Below, piece by piece: positions 11,525 to 23,919 of a stretch of 64,000 nucleotides of DNA. Position numbers and translations under genes: made by a program. This DNA is from Sporodiniella umbellata (Eukaryota; Mucoromycota; Mucoromycetes; Mucorales; Rhizopodaceae), in the NCBI GenBank assembly GCA_025677835.1, contig JAIXMR010000003.1, positions 124,001 to 188,000 of the forward strand, written 5' to 3'. Position 1 is the stretch's first letter; each line of letters opens with the position of its first letter. Below the pieces are notes generated by a model. It ran no database searches, was not told where the DNA came from, and saw only the letters and a program-made list of their open reading frames with translations.

Positions 11525-12700
11525 TTATTTGGTTTTTTGAAAGCAAGGTGTTAAAGTGCAAGAAGCCGATCTTCCACTTGAAGTACACACAGCTCGAAAT
11601 CTTTCTTCCATTTCCATTCGAAGTATCCATAATTTCTCGCATAAATCAACCATTTTATTTCTCCACTCGATTATGTGAACCGGGAAATACAATTCGTCAG
11701 TCTTTTTATTTACACAGACTACGCCTTTTGGATTACTGAGTTCATGTATTGTCAATTTCATTCCACGGATACTAATTCCAGTAATCGATATCTCTTGTTG
11801 CAACGATGGTGCATGTTGCGATAAATTCAAAAGCATTTGTTTGCAGTTCACTGCTAACTTGCTAGAGTCATTCTTTTGTTTAGTATCGCTACTTTCCATC
11901 TTTCCGGCTTCAACTGAACAAAATTCATATCGATCGTAATATATTAGCAGATCAGGTACGTCAGACGGCCGCTGCTTAGTCATAGATGTAATGGCTGCAA
12001 TTTTCCTTTTTTTGCTTTTATCCGATTTGGAAGCGAAACTGCCTTTTTCGCTTCTTACTTTTAGGTTGCTTCCATCAAATACCCAGTCAATTATCACCCA
12101 AATCCTACGCATTATATCCCTTTCTCCTTGGTCAGTTACTGGCAAGTAGGATGTTCTGAACAAATCAAGACTGTACAATAATGTTGTTTTTAAAAAATAA
12201 AGCCCACGATGATCACTAGGGTTTATTTGCTGTTCGTTCAAGTAATTGAAAAGTACGTTGATATTTTCAGATTCTGGTAAAGCGTCAAGGTAATTTTTCA
12301 TTTTTTGAGGTAGGTGTTTTTTTTGACGTTCTGTCGTTACATTTATCTCCTGCAATTCTTGCTTTGTGAACCATTCTAACCAATGAAAGATATCCCGCTT
12401 TATATCAATTATTTCTTTTTCTAAGTTTAAGGCGTTTTCATATTTTTAAACACCTATCCACCACATTTAGTGTCGCAAGTCCTTTTGAATATACATATTC
12501 TTTGTTTGTTTTAGTTAACTTTAGATAGTTTTGTCTATTTGGATACAATGATTCTGCTAAAATTAGCATTATATTTAACTTCAATGAGTTCAACCTAATC
12601 AGATATTTTTTTGTAAACCAGGACGTATCTAAATGATCGTCTTCAAGATCAAGCACGAGCGAACTTGCCGGGCTAATACCAAGCCATGTTTATTATCAAT
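11525..12700 (-). pseudogene. disrupted member of an uncharacterised, apparently lineage-specific family
   Basis: The main frame (about 12420 down to 11525) encodes HWLEWFTKQELQEIN..., DLFRTSYLPVTDQGERDIMRR, WVIIDWVFDGSN, PDLLIYYDRYEFCSVEAGK, GISIRGMKLTIHEL and a C-terminal helical tail. A second frame just upstream (12700-12438), with SPASSLVLDLEDDHLDTSWF, is its evident N-terminal continuation. The two are offset by a frameshift in an A5 run near 12446, where removing one A would join them. No ATG precedes the N-terminal segment before a stop. The architecture matches a large uncharacterised family I associate with Mucoromycota. A basic KSDKSKKRK patch could be a nuclear localisation signal. 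Function unknown; a PD-(D/E)xK-nuclease-like spacing is conceivable but speculative. Confidence 0.6.
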
Positions 12701-14299
12701 GACAAAGGCTTTTTTCGTTTCGTGTACTTACTGTATATAGTTGGACTTCTCGCAAAAGTCTCTCATCATTTTTTATACATACCATCAGAGGGCAAAAACC
12801 ACATATGCAGATTCTCCAAACGATTATACCTTTTTAATATGTTGATTTTGTCGTCAACCGAAAATGGAGTGCCAAGTGTTGATTTGTCTGGTTTGATTGA
12901 AATAATACTGCTTGATAGTGTAGGTTTGCGTGCTTTAGATATTTAAGTGTGTAAAATATAATAAAAGATATCTGCTTGTAGATATAAAGTAAAAGAATAA
13001 AAATAAAGCAAAAAGGGATGTAGTGACCACCAGATCTTATAGAGTAGATCAAACTATATAGTAAAATAAAATAAAAGTAAAATAGAATAAAAATGAGTTT
13101 ACAGAGCAGGATAAGTTCAACTTCTAGGGATCAGAATAAGATAAAATATAAAGAAGGGTATTCAGTGATAAGTGTATTATATGAATATTTATATAACTGT
13201 TTATTTGATTCGTTATTTGATAAACTATTTGACAATTATTGTTTTTGGGTTTTTATACTTTTTCTGATGTTTTTCTGGTTTTCCGTATTTTGTAATGTTT
13301 TTTCTTTTTATAGTTAGCTTGACATGTCAAAGATGTAGTTGTTGTTGTAGATGTCGTTGGTGTGACACGCAAAAATTTCTTTTTAGTCAATATGGACTAC
13401 TTCTCTACTCTCGTCTGTAACAATGGTGATGGTACAGATATGGCTTCATCCGATGAGGGGATGAACGTGATAGTTGGCAGCTTCTCTAACCGTAGACGTT
13501 TTTTGATAATGTGCCAGTTATCATACTTGTAGTCAACTGTGATGTTCATTTGATTAGCCACAATTAAAACTCATTTTTCAGATGAGTTTTTGAGTAATCT
13601 TATGAGTGTCTACAAGAGATGCTTATGTTAATGTCTATAAAAGAGTAATGATAGGAAACTAAAATAATGAAAATTGATATAAGAGAGTAATATGAGAAAA
13701 AGCCTGCAGATATTACAAACAAAATAGTGTGAAGAGTCTATCTACTTTTTGAAATCATTGATTTTACTATAGTTTGTGTATATTTTTTTTCTTTTTTCTG
13801 ACAACATATTAGGGGAACTTTAGTAAGACCATGTAAACAAACAGTTCCAATCGGTTCTCAAATATGAGGTGGTCAACTCTTTATGGTATACCTAATTTAA
13901 ATATTGATAGGTTCTTTTTGTAGCTTTATATTGTTTTACAATTTAGTTTCTTTTTATATTCTAAGCATCTTATATAGTTCCATAATAAAGCATTTATAAT
14001 TCATAGCTCTTTTCGAGAAAAATTCCACATGTATTTTGTTTTGAAATAATAAAAAAACCTGAAATAAGCTATAACATTTAAATTTTAGATACACTTTGAA
14101 GTTTTTGTACATTTGTATTTTCTTGCTCTCATTAAATTATAGTGTCCTACATCTAAGCTTTAATTTTTTGTAGTTGGAAACATTTATCTACGTTATTTAT
14201 TGAATTATCCACATATATGTGTACATTGTTTATATTTTGACTTATATTATGTAGACAATGTTAAATGAAATAATCCAGGTGTAGGAACAATTTGTATCG
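12701..14299. other. intergenic, no gene supported
   Basis: Very AT-rich. A 46-aa frame at 13392-13532 (starting MDYFSTLVCNNGDG) has ordinary codon content but no recognised family and is not called as a gene. Confidence 0.4.
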
Positions 14300-14620
14300 T
14301 TACTCTATAGAGTTAGTGGAGCGTGCTTTTGTTATTTCATCAGATGCAGCTACTACAAAATCAGAGAACATTACGATGTTATTATTGCATTCTTCTAGGC
14401 ACTTGTAAATCACCATGATTAACCATTTAGTCAAAGACATCGTACGTGTAGAATTGTAGATTTTACAAGCACTGTGTTCAACTCTGCCTTTTGCTTCCAT
14501 ATAGTGAAACAATAGCCTCAACTGTAAAATAAAAGAAAACAGCTCTTTTCGTTTCTCACTTCTTCTTTTTGTGCAGTACACAGTGCAATCGCGTTTGTTT
14601 GCGGATGTGCTGAACGTTTG
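14300..14620 (-). other. possible coding fragment of unknown identity
   Basis: An open frame of about 105 codons without a good start reads LRKLIQTFSTSANKRDC..., LHYMEAKGRVEHS-like and TRTMSLTKWLIMVIYKCLEE, ending at a stop at 14300. Amino-acid composition is protein-like (balanced, amphipathic helices), unlike neighbouring AT-driven frames. It may be a remnant of a decayed gene. No family is recognised. Confidence 0.3.
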
Positions 14621-15634
14621 TATTAATTTGCGTAGTTATACAGTAGTTAGTCTAACCTCTCGTTCACTTGTTTATCTTCGGCGTTCGGAATACCTAATGG
14701 TATCTATGTGAGTGGGAGTTCACATCCCATACTGCCACAAAAACGTAATGCGTTTTACGCCGAACACAACAATTACACACATTTCCCAGATTAATAGGTA
14801 ATACGCCGTGTATAAAGGTCTTATTGTTAAAAATTAACCTGATGATAGGACTACTAAAATTGCAGGGCAAGTAGTTGAAGTTGCCAAGGTAGTGGGTCAG
14901 AAATTTGCATAATACATTATAAAAAAGACCAATACAGAAGTGTTTTCATTGGTTGTATATATACAGTCACTTGTGTCGTACTCTGTTTAAAAAAAGTATA
15001 AAAAGACGAGTTTTTTTCTTATTATTATATTTCAACTTTTCCTCAGCTTCTCCTGAGTAGCACACCGTTATCCCTGTGGAGAAACGCCTTCCTTCGCTTT
15101 TCAGCGAAGCACCGTTTTTCCGATACAAATAACGCCCACTGTTGCCTTGCTGTTGAAAAGTTCCCTTTTTTTTATATCCTTAATAAAAATGAAAAATTAA
15201 GTCATACATTCATCTCGTAATTCGCTTTTCTCCAAAATACACTATGATCAAAAGACCAAGTGCTTCAAACATGGGCATAAGAGTGTTGAATGACTAAAAA
15301 CCAAAAACACCATCTCTTAAATGGAGTGAAAACTACTGTTGGATTACGCTTCAAAAAAACCTGTTGAAAATAGACCTTCAATAAATTGTTCGCTTTGTGT
15401 CTTATGATATAAATGATTCTATAAGAGAAAAATAATATCCTTATATCTTGTAGACCTCACCAGGCTAGACTATACACCAAACGGAAAATTATTTGCGCAC
15501 TTTTTTAAAAAAAATTTAACGCCTTTCCAAAAAAAAAAAGTTACACACTTACTATGACGGCTATACATATATGAAGCCTCCCGAGAGGAGATAATGAAAA
15601 AGAAGATTAGAACAAGCGACAGTAAAAAAAAAAC
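14621..15634. other. intergenic, no gene supported
   Basis: Contains a small perfect hairpin CTTCGC-TTTTCA-GCGAAG at about 15093-15110 and two copies of TCGGCGT in inverted orientation near 14678 and 14760. No gene is supported. Confidence 0.4.
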
Positions 15635-16550
15635 ATGAGAGAACTAAGGTATACACATTATAAGAACGCTGAAAAAGAGAAGCTCTTTCATCTTGTTGAT
15701 GAAAGAGGAACAAGAGTTCGTGCAGCTATTCTGTCTCTTGACATCAATGTCTGTACAGTACAAGGTTGGGTAGCCAAAAATAACAAAGCTCCTCAGGAAC
15801 ATATTCAGAGAGTTACAGCCTGTGAAAGACTAGTGGGTGGGCCACTAACTTTGGCCGATGAGCATAAGGACTTTGTGAATGAATGGGCGGACAAAAGTAT
15901 TGACTCTGTTACGTTAGATGATATGCTTAAAGTATTGACTGGTAGGTTTGGAAAGCTCTTTTTTCTACCATCAACCTTCACTTTCCTGGGCCTTATAGGC
16001 TCCCCTATTTCGATTGCTATAGCACCATTAGCTGATATGACTTCCAGAATAGTAAGTGAGAGAGCTCGAGAAGTAGGCATTTCAACAATTGCTGGTGTAC
16101 CACAAATTGAACGAGCACTGGGGCCCCTCATGTTGATACTTAGGCCGGTTTCATCCACAAAAACACAGTTTTACAGATAGTTAATATCGGTATCTTCCCA
16201 TTTCTTGACCCAGTTATAACGCTTTTCACGATTTTCGATACTATTTCTTGTCAAAGGTTACAAGGTGACCCCTCTTCACAGTCAAGTTGCACTCGTAAAG
16301 AATAAAATTTCCAACAACAGTAGTTTTCAAATCAAAGCTTTCGAATGCTTCTGATAAACTTTTCACTACATCTGGTCTTGCTGCTGGGTGGCATTTATCA
16401 AGAAAAGTCAATAGGACATATTTTGTGCTTTTCCTGAAGTTTCAAGGCCATCGGTTGATCTTACTGGCCTATTTTTCATAGATATTCCACTCAGGATCTT
16501 TGAGTTATTTTGCGCATATTTCCCCTGTGCAAATTTCAACTTGAAACTTA
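15635..16550. pseudogene. rearranged Tc1/mariner-like transposase pieces
   Basis: Two transposase pieces face each other. On the + strand, 15635-15955 encodes an N-terminal helix-turn-helix region (FHLVDERGTRVRAAILSLD, NVCTVQGWVAK, LTLADEHKDFVNEW, TLDDMLKVLTGRFGKL). On the - strand, from about 16450 down to 15962, runs a second copy: ARPDVVKSLSEAFESFDLKT, YECNLTVK, NREKRYNWVKKWEDTDINYL, then a TAA stop, CVFVDETGLSINMRGPSARS (first catalytic Asp in VDET), GTPAIVEMPTSRA and PIRPRKVKVDGRKK. A frameshift (~16243) and a stop (~16175) break it. Both pieces lose the rest of the DDE domain at the shared junction near 15957-15962. This is an inverted fusion of two truncated copies and is inactive. Confidence 0.7.
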
Positions 16551-16942
16551 CGAACAGAAAGAGCAACCTCCGACAGATTGAAACAATAGGAAACAGCCTT
16601 ATGCTTGTCGGATAGACATTATGTTTTCTACCACCTACTACTTCTTTCGATAGCTCTTCAGCTGCTTCCTTTATTTCTGCATCAATCTCATATGCGAGCT
16701 CAGGATGAAAGCGACCCCAGTAAGATCAGTACTGGGTTATTGGACTATGATCGTCGTGCGTGTGTTACAATACTGAGTATTGTAAAAACAATAATATACC
16801 GTTTTCTATTTACAGTACAAAGACAGGTCTAACTGCCAATACTAATAGTCTAAAAATAGCAATTCTTGAAAACAGTGTCATCAGGATTGTCCATAGAAAA
16901 TTCGTATATTGCCTGAAGCGAATCTTGGTAATTAACAAAAAC

Positions 16943-16990
16943 GAACTTTGGAAATCACAACTACGAAAATTGGACCAGTGCAATAGCGAA
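16943..16990 (-). repeat. transposon inverted-repeat fragment
   Basis: About 48 bp that, read on the - strand, match 9745-9793 with roughly 85% identity, centred on the shared core GGTCCAATTTTC. It lies upstream, in transposase orientation, of the - strand transposase relic, just as the 9.7-kb copy lies upstream of its relic. Both are therefore probably the 5' ends of the same element family. Confidence 0.6.
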
Positions 16991-19467
16991 AGATGAGCGG
17001 ACATTAAAATGAATTGTGTTTTTAGGTTTGCGAAAGCTAGGTTGGAAGCACTGTATATAAGTACACAATACAATCTGAAGTTTACCAAAAGCAGTTCATT
17101 TTTATTTTGGATCAAGGCTTTTTATTCCCAAAAAAAAAAAGGGGAGGGGGTAAGTACTAGTTAGTTTGAGAGCTTTTCAATCAATAGACCAGGAACTGAA
17201 TTATAAGAAAAACCAGTCATGCACAATAGAAAATCAAACTCCTAACCAAAACTCCCCTCTTTCGGTAGATAACTGTAGAGGTCTTGATAAAGATCAAACT
17301 GTCACATTCAGTGCAGACAACTAAAACAAAACCAAGTTCAAGTAAGTATACCATAAGAACGACTTGTATATAAAAGAGTTTTTTCCTTTGGTTCAATAGA
17401 GAAAATTTACTTTTATGTCTCTTACTCTTCTCTTTTTTTTCGAGAGATAAAACACCTTTTTCATCTCTTTTTTTATTTACTATAAGTAGCCACATGTAAT
17501 TTAAACATTCATTTGTTAAGCTCTTCTCTTTCTGTTTTAGATAAAAGCTCAATATAAAACAATGACTGATACAATTCGAGAGCAAAGACTTGTAAAGATT
17601 ATTTTTTGTCACTACTGTTATGTTTCTCTACTGTTGTGAAAAAAAAAATTCCTTTGTGCTTCATGTTAATAAAGCTATTTTTTAAGTCCCAAAAATAATG
17701 CTCTAACTTTTGGTAGACCCTGGCAGCGATTGAAAAGTTCAGATTTTTGTTTTTAGCTACAAAAAGATGTTTGGGGCTTTATGCCAAACAGAAAAGTAAC
17801 AGAAGATGTACAATTAAGCGACAGTAAAACACTACAAAAAAAAAGAAAAACAGATTGAATATTGTCAGCCATATAGACGTGCCTGAAATCCTGTCTAATT
17901 CTAGCCAGTTTTCTTGAAAATAGCAGGGTACGGGTTTGAGTTGTATAAAAAAAAGAATAATGTCTGCTATCTTTTGAAAGCTAAATGGAGCGAATACACT
18001 AAACAGTACCATGTTTACATGCTAACAGCCCATCTATATTGTAAAGTACAAACTTTATTAGAAATATCAACAAACAGTATGATATACGTATGTATATATA
18101 TACATATTGTCGATATGATTTTCTATCTCACTCAATCAAAAAAAAAGTTTTTCTTTTTGTATCAAAGTAGGTGCTGTGATTAGAAAGGGTGGCAACACAT
18201 TTCAAACTTTATTTACTAAATTTAAATGAAAACACCGGCTGGTTAGCTTGTTGACTAATCTTATAAAGTGTTTGCTTTATTTTTAAGGCTTTAACAAAAA
18301 TGTAGTCCAAAAACCGTTTAAAATTTTTTTTAAAAAAAAAGAAGAGGGGTGGAATCTGGGCCTCCTTTAATACCAACTATCACTTGGCGTCATCTTTGTA
18401 TATTTTCCACTAAGAGCTCTATTAAGACAGCTACAATTTTCTGTCCCAAACTCTAAGGCATTTCAAATATACCCCATGAGGTTCTTAACTTTGAACCAAT
18501 GCTACAGATATGATGATCTTTTTTCCACTGTCTGTCTTGAGATAAAAACTTTCTCTCTTGAGACTTTATAGCTTGGCTTGTACTTTAATAAAACTTGAAC
18601 CTCTATTTTGCATTTTTCGAGTCTCTATAGAGGTTTTTTTTCCGTATCAAATCGACACTGACAAAGGGACAATGTCTGCTTTTATTCCAATGGAATGGTC
18701 ATCCTTTATTGTATTCACAGTCACTTTTAAAAATTGCCTATTTAAAAAGAGTCTTAAAAATACTATCGCTTTATCTAAAGTGAGCTTGAAAGGAGGTCGC
18801 CTGTGCATAATGAGCCAAGCTCTTTAAATGTCGCCAAGAATTGATTTAGTCAGATTGTCTGTGCAGAAGCATTTTGTGGTTTATAAAAAAAAAAACGAAC
18901 ATAACAATACATACACACATTCAATTTAAAAAGAAACGTTTTACCTTGAAGAGAAACTATCGCTATTTAGCTTCTTCTGTAGCTTTACTACGCTACTAAT
19001 GACCAAAAAATATTTATTAATAATTAAGAGCATCTTTCTGTAGAGTTTCAATCGATTAAATGAAAACAGCTCTAGCCATTTTGTACTGTATATATAACGC
19101 TTTAGCAATTATATTGCTTTCCTTGTTGTAAAGTACTGTACACTTGAAGAATTTATCAATAGGTCAATGTAATAACCCTTTTCGTTTGCAAATAGCCCAA
19201 AAAAAGAATATAGCTTTTCTTTTCAAGCAATAATAAATATTTCAAAAGCGTTATTATAACACACATATACACATATACATTTTAATGAATTCTTTGTTTT
19301 TTTTTTTTTTTTTGGTCAAGTCATTGAACTGTGTATAAATCAAAAGTGACTATTCAAGAAAGACAATAAAGGCTAAGACCATCTCTTTGCCTTTGAATGT
19401 ATTATTTTTCTATACTCTTTTGTTTGTTTTTTATGCACAAAGGCTACATTCTATTCTATGTATATAC

Positions 19468-19499
<32 letters not shown>

Positions 19500-21434
19500 A
19501 TATATTTACTAACTTTCTCTTGATTTTTGAAAAAGATAAGCGACAATTTCATATGTTGAGAATTTTTCTTTATCAGGAATCATTAAAGGTCTTTTTGTTT
19601 AGACAACCTAATCCTTGAATTTCAAAGCTGTCTGGGCACAAATCGCTTTTTATCTATTTTTTATTTGTTTTTTGATATTGCAACTAAAGTAAAATGATCC
19701 ACTCAAATTTCAGCGCAAACAGTGTAGGGCATTTACATAAGATCGGTCTTATTTCGATGTTTGAAGTAATGCAAGAGGTCATCTAGGATATATAAAAAAA
19801 AAACAGGGCCAAATACATTTTACTGATTTAATAAAAGCAAGTTTGTTATTGGTATTCTAACCATGTAGCTCTCTTTTTACTTTCATTATTGACAGGCAAA
19901 TGTGTGCTCATATGTTTTTTTTTTTTTTTCATTCAGAATCATGGTTTGGAATAATAAAAAGGTAGCATACCAGTTATTCTTATAAACCAAAGGGAGATGG
20001 AGAAGGGTATAGATTATCTAGAGGGCAATGCAAGAATAAAAACAAATAAAAGGCGTAATGAATCTATTTATTTGTTATAGGAGAGACTTTCTCTCTTTTT
20101 AGAGTTCAAGAGTGCATGTATATATGCACACACACACACACACTGATACAATTTGAATTTATAATATTCCCTAAAAAGTATAGTTTTTGAAATGAGTTGA
20201 ATTCTCCTTATTTTTTCTTATGCCGCCTAAAAGTACATTGTTAAGTCGGCAAAACAAAGCCAAAAAAAAAAAAAAATTAGTAGGGTGTAATTATATTGAA
20301 AGGCGATGCGCTGGGACTGGGACCGCGTGTGTAAGTATGTATACGTAATGTTTTCCATGAGATAATGGTTATGTATAAACTATTCACTTGTATTTTTGAG
20401 GTTTTTTTTTTTTTTTTTTTTTTGACATACGTAAGAAAATAGCAGCCATTTGAATGTAGCTTTTGCTTATGAATAACCCAAAAAAAAAAAAAAAAGAGAT
20501 AATATGTTCATGAGTCTCTATCTAATTGTAGCTATACCTGTACGATCGCTTTGAGTCTCTCCTCAAAAAGGTAATTCAACATGGTGGGGATACTTGTTTT
20601 TTTTGGTCTAAATCCAAGAGCAATTGCTTTATAGATACTCTTAAATCAACTTAATCGCTGATTATCCCTTATGTTTTCCTTTCTTTTATTGAGGACACCA
20701 GTTTTTTTCAAGACTTTAAGCCAAAAAAAAAAAAAAATAGACTAAATTGTTTTGATAGTCATCATTTTAAATTTGAAAATCAATGATGAGTCTGTTTGAT
20801 CTGGCCAGTTTTTTTTTTTTTTACTCTTGAAAACCCCTTTTGCACCAATATAAAGTACTGCGATGACTAAAAGGTCATAGTAACAAAAAAAGAGTACTTT
20901 GTAGTAGTTTGAACTTCTGTCTGTTTGAATAACAAAAAGGCAAGGGCTTTTAATCTCTCTTTTTTATCAACCACACTCAAATTCGATAATTGTCTTTTTA
21001 ATTTGAAATCAATCGACTAGTTTGACCTTGGTTTTAAATTTTAGAAATAAAAGGATAGTGTCAGCAGCACTAAAATATTCTATAGATCGTAATAAAAGGT
21101 CGTATTTCTTTTAAACATATGTAGAGTAGTTTAGATCTGATCCTATGCAAAATGTTATAGTCTGATGACTTTTTTTTTTTTTTTTTTCAAAAAGAAAGAT
21201 TTATTCACAGAAAAGGTCTCTTGCAGCGAATATTAGGCCTTTGCTTGAGTTTCAAGCGCTATCCTAGGGCTATACATTTGGTGCTTAAACTAAAAGCATC
21301 CTTTATTTATTGATTCATTTATCGTTCAATGCACAAATGCGTGTAAATAATGTTGATTGTTTATTATATCACAAGAGTGTTTACTTGTTTTTACATTTCC
21401 AAGTTTATGCCATGTATTTCAATTTTCTTTCTCC

Positions 21435-21468
<34 letters not shown>

Positions 21469-22609
21469 TCCCATGGACTGACGCAAACGTAAACAAAAAA
21501 ACATTAGAACAAAGCTACCCTTCTATGTTGTTCCGCTTCTTTTTTTTTATAGCTTTGACCATTCCTTTTTTTTCTGTTAATAAAGAATGGTAATCTTTAA
21601 GCTTAAAATTTCCATAAGAAAAAAAAAAAAAGGACAGTCGATGCAGTTTTTGGTAGTCAAAAATCAATTCGTCTTAATAATACCAAATTGTATATAGTCT
21701 CTGCTGTATAAAACAAACAATGCTTTATTTCTCCTTGGTCATACAATCGTAAACAAGTACTCATACTACTTTGTTTCTCAAATTATTTGTTGTTACAGTT
21801 TTTTTTTTTTTAGATTTCAGTATCGGGTTTTCAACGGTAGCTTTTGAATATGGGAAAATTGTGTGTGCGTGTTGACGGTTCTTGACGGTAAAAAAAAAAA
21901 AAAAGTATAGATATATATATATATAGTTACGATATGCAATCCGAATTAAAACAAACAAATAAAGAAAGATAACGTTTATTTTCATTTTGGGATCTCGGTT
22001 TCAAAGGGGTAAGCATTGCTTAGATGAAGGCAAGCCTTCCAGTTCTATTTTTTTTTTTTTTTTTTTCAATTAGAACAATCAACAGAATAGTGTTTCTTTT
22101 GAAAGTGTTTCTGCAAACCTAAGAGTCTCACCCCCAAGGAGGGAGTCTTTTTTTACAGGTAATCGGATTCAAGACTATATTTCAATGTCCAAGAATATAG
22201 CCAACGATTCCTTCTTCTGTAGAGCTTACAGCTACAGCTGAACTAACCCGTTGCAAAAAAACTATCTATTTACAAAAGAAAACACGAGGTAAGAAAAGTT
22301 TTCTCTCACGAAAAAATGTGCAGCTTCTAAAATAAATAAATGATTCATTCAAGAAATCATTGGATAAAGACAGAAGAAAGCAATTGTTAAGAGAGTGTTT
22401 CCTGCCTCGCTACACAATAGATTTACGGCTAGCAAAATTTTTCTGTTTCTTGACATTCAAACCCTGTCCCACAGATCATTATGGAACAGGATAGAACAAA
22501 GGGTAAAACGGTAAGTGCAAACAGCGGGCGGATGAATACAAAGGCTTGATTGGATAGAACTTGCCAGCCAAAAAGGTCATTCATGTCGATTTGAAAATAA
22601 GCAGAAAGC

Positions 22610-22640
<31 letters not shown>

Positions 22641-22670
22641 CAAGAATCATTCATTGTTGAGCAGCATAGC

Positions 22671-22704
<34 letters not shown>

Positions 22705-23460
22705 TCTGGAAATGAAAAAAACGTGTGATTGTATGAAAATAAAGTTGGTGTACCATCATTCACTGGGCAGATTTCCTTTGTCAAATCAGTAAGGTTTACT
22801 GATGTCTTTGTTGCGTAACTTCCTTTTAAAAGAAAAAGGCATACAGTCAACAGCAACGCATTCAAGTGTTTAAAGTCAAAAGCCGTTCCAAAGAGGAAAA
22901 CAAGGGCTGGCCTGTGTACAAAGCTATGCACATGGAAACAAACAGCCGTCGAATTGAGAAATGCAAGTCAATAACACCCTTGCCAAAACAAGTGCCCAGG
23001 CCACTTTGCTATGTATTGGGCCCTCTGTTTTGACTTTATCTTTAGTCTGTTAGCCATTGAAATCTTTTCAGAAAGCCTTGTAACTTGCAACTATTAAGAA
23101 CCATCCGTTGTTTCTAGCAGGTTGTTTATCAAAAGGCTATGTATTATCCTACTCTTTTTTTTCGGTCCAAAGAAGCACTTCTTTCCAAAGGTATGTTACT
23201 AATGACAACTTTTTACTTTACAAATCCTCTTGGGAACGAAATAGCTTGGCTGATTGTTTAATATAGACTGAACGTTAGATGAACCTTGGTCATCGGGCTT
23301 CAAACTCGTTTGTACACCAAAAAAAAAAAAAAAGGCAGTAATTCTGTGTGACTGCAACTTTTGTGATGATTTACTCTTTTATTCGCTCACTGCCTTGTTC
23401 CAGGCCTCCAAAGATGGATCGGGACTCCTGTGCCCGTAAACGATAAAGCCGACATAAAAC
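16991..23460. other. 6.5-kb gene-poor AT-rich region
   Basis: No frame of credible composition was found. The region contains homopolymer blocks (for example about 20402-20423, 21441-21460, 22610-22640 and 23512-23547), a (TA)n(TG)n tract at about 19460-19500, a (CA)n tract near 20130 and a (TA)n tract near 21908-21925. Decayed mobile DNA is likely but not demonstrable by eye. Confidence 0.4.
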
Positions 23461-23462
23461 AG

Positions 23463-23470
23463 TATAAATA
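23463..23470 (+). promoter_or_regulatory. TATA box
   Basis: TATAAATA in a locally GC-rich context, about 160 bp upstream of the ATG at 23632. A GT dinucleotide follows in the leader, so a 5'-UTR intron containing the ~36-nt poly-T run is possible. Confidence 0.5.
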
Positions 23471-23508
23471 CCTCGAGACTTTCAAGGTAGAATGTTTTTC
23501 TTTTTTTC

Positions 23509-23548
<40 letters not shown>

Positions 23549-23631
23549 TTAATCATTCTTTTCCACTCTTTGCTACCTTTCCTTCATTTCCAAAAGAAAA
23601 AGAAAAAGAAAACTCGAAAGCTTTTACAAAC

Positions 23632-23919
23632 ATGATTGCCAATGTTTCCACCCGCCGTCATTCTGTCCACGATGCTGCCAACGATGCACACCGTAATACC
23701 TTTTCTGGCTTTGTGAAGAACTTGCTTTCAATTGTATCGCCTTCGAACAACAGTAGTAAAAATGAGGAATTGGAAAAACGGTCTCAAGTCCGTACTTTAT
23801 TTGAAGACATGTACTACTCATTTCCCGCTTTTGAAGAGGAGGAGTCTTCCAAGGCCAGCCCTTCTACTTGCCACCCTCAACCGTCTTTGATAGTCGGAAC
23901 CAGTCGTATTATGTGTTGA
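23632..23919 (+). CDS. small hypothetical protein, 95 aa
   Basis: Single exon starting MIANVSTRRHSVHDAANDAH and ending SLIVGTSRIMC. Ser/Asn-rich with an acidic patch (PAFEEEESS). No transmembrane segment, signal peptide or known domain. Support comes from the upstream TATAAATA, an A-rich, purine-type context before the ATG, and coding composition that differs from flanking noise. A poly-T block follows the stop. It may be an inducible small regulator, but the sequence shows no function. Confidence 0.6.
   Translation: MIANVSTRRHSVHDAANDAHRNTFSGFVKNLLSIVSPSNNSSKNEELEKRSQVRTLFEDMYYSFPAFEEEESSKASPSTCHPQPSLIVGTSRIMC

Noticed and set aside
14712..14745. tRNA T-arm-like hairpin (TGGGA ... TCCCA)
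   Set aside because: The loop does not have the T-loop consensus and no acceptor, D or anticodon arms can be formed around it.
15805..16158. 117-codon - strand frame taken as one protein
   Set aside because: Only its first half (down to about 15962) is transposase; the second half is antisense to the + strand HTH segment, so it is a chimera across the rearrangement.
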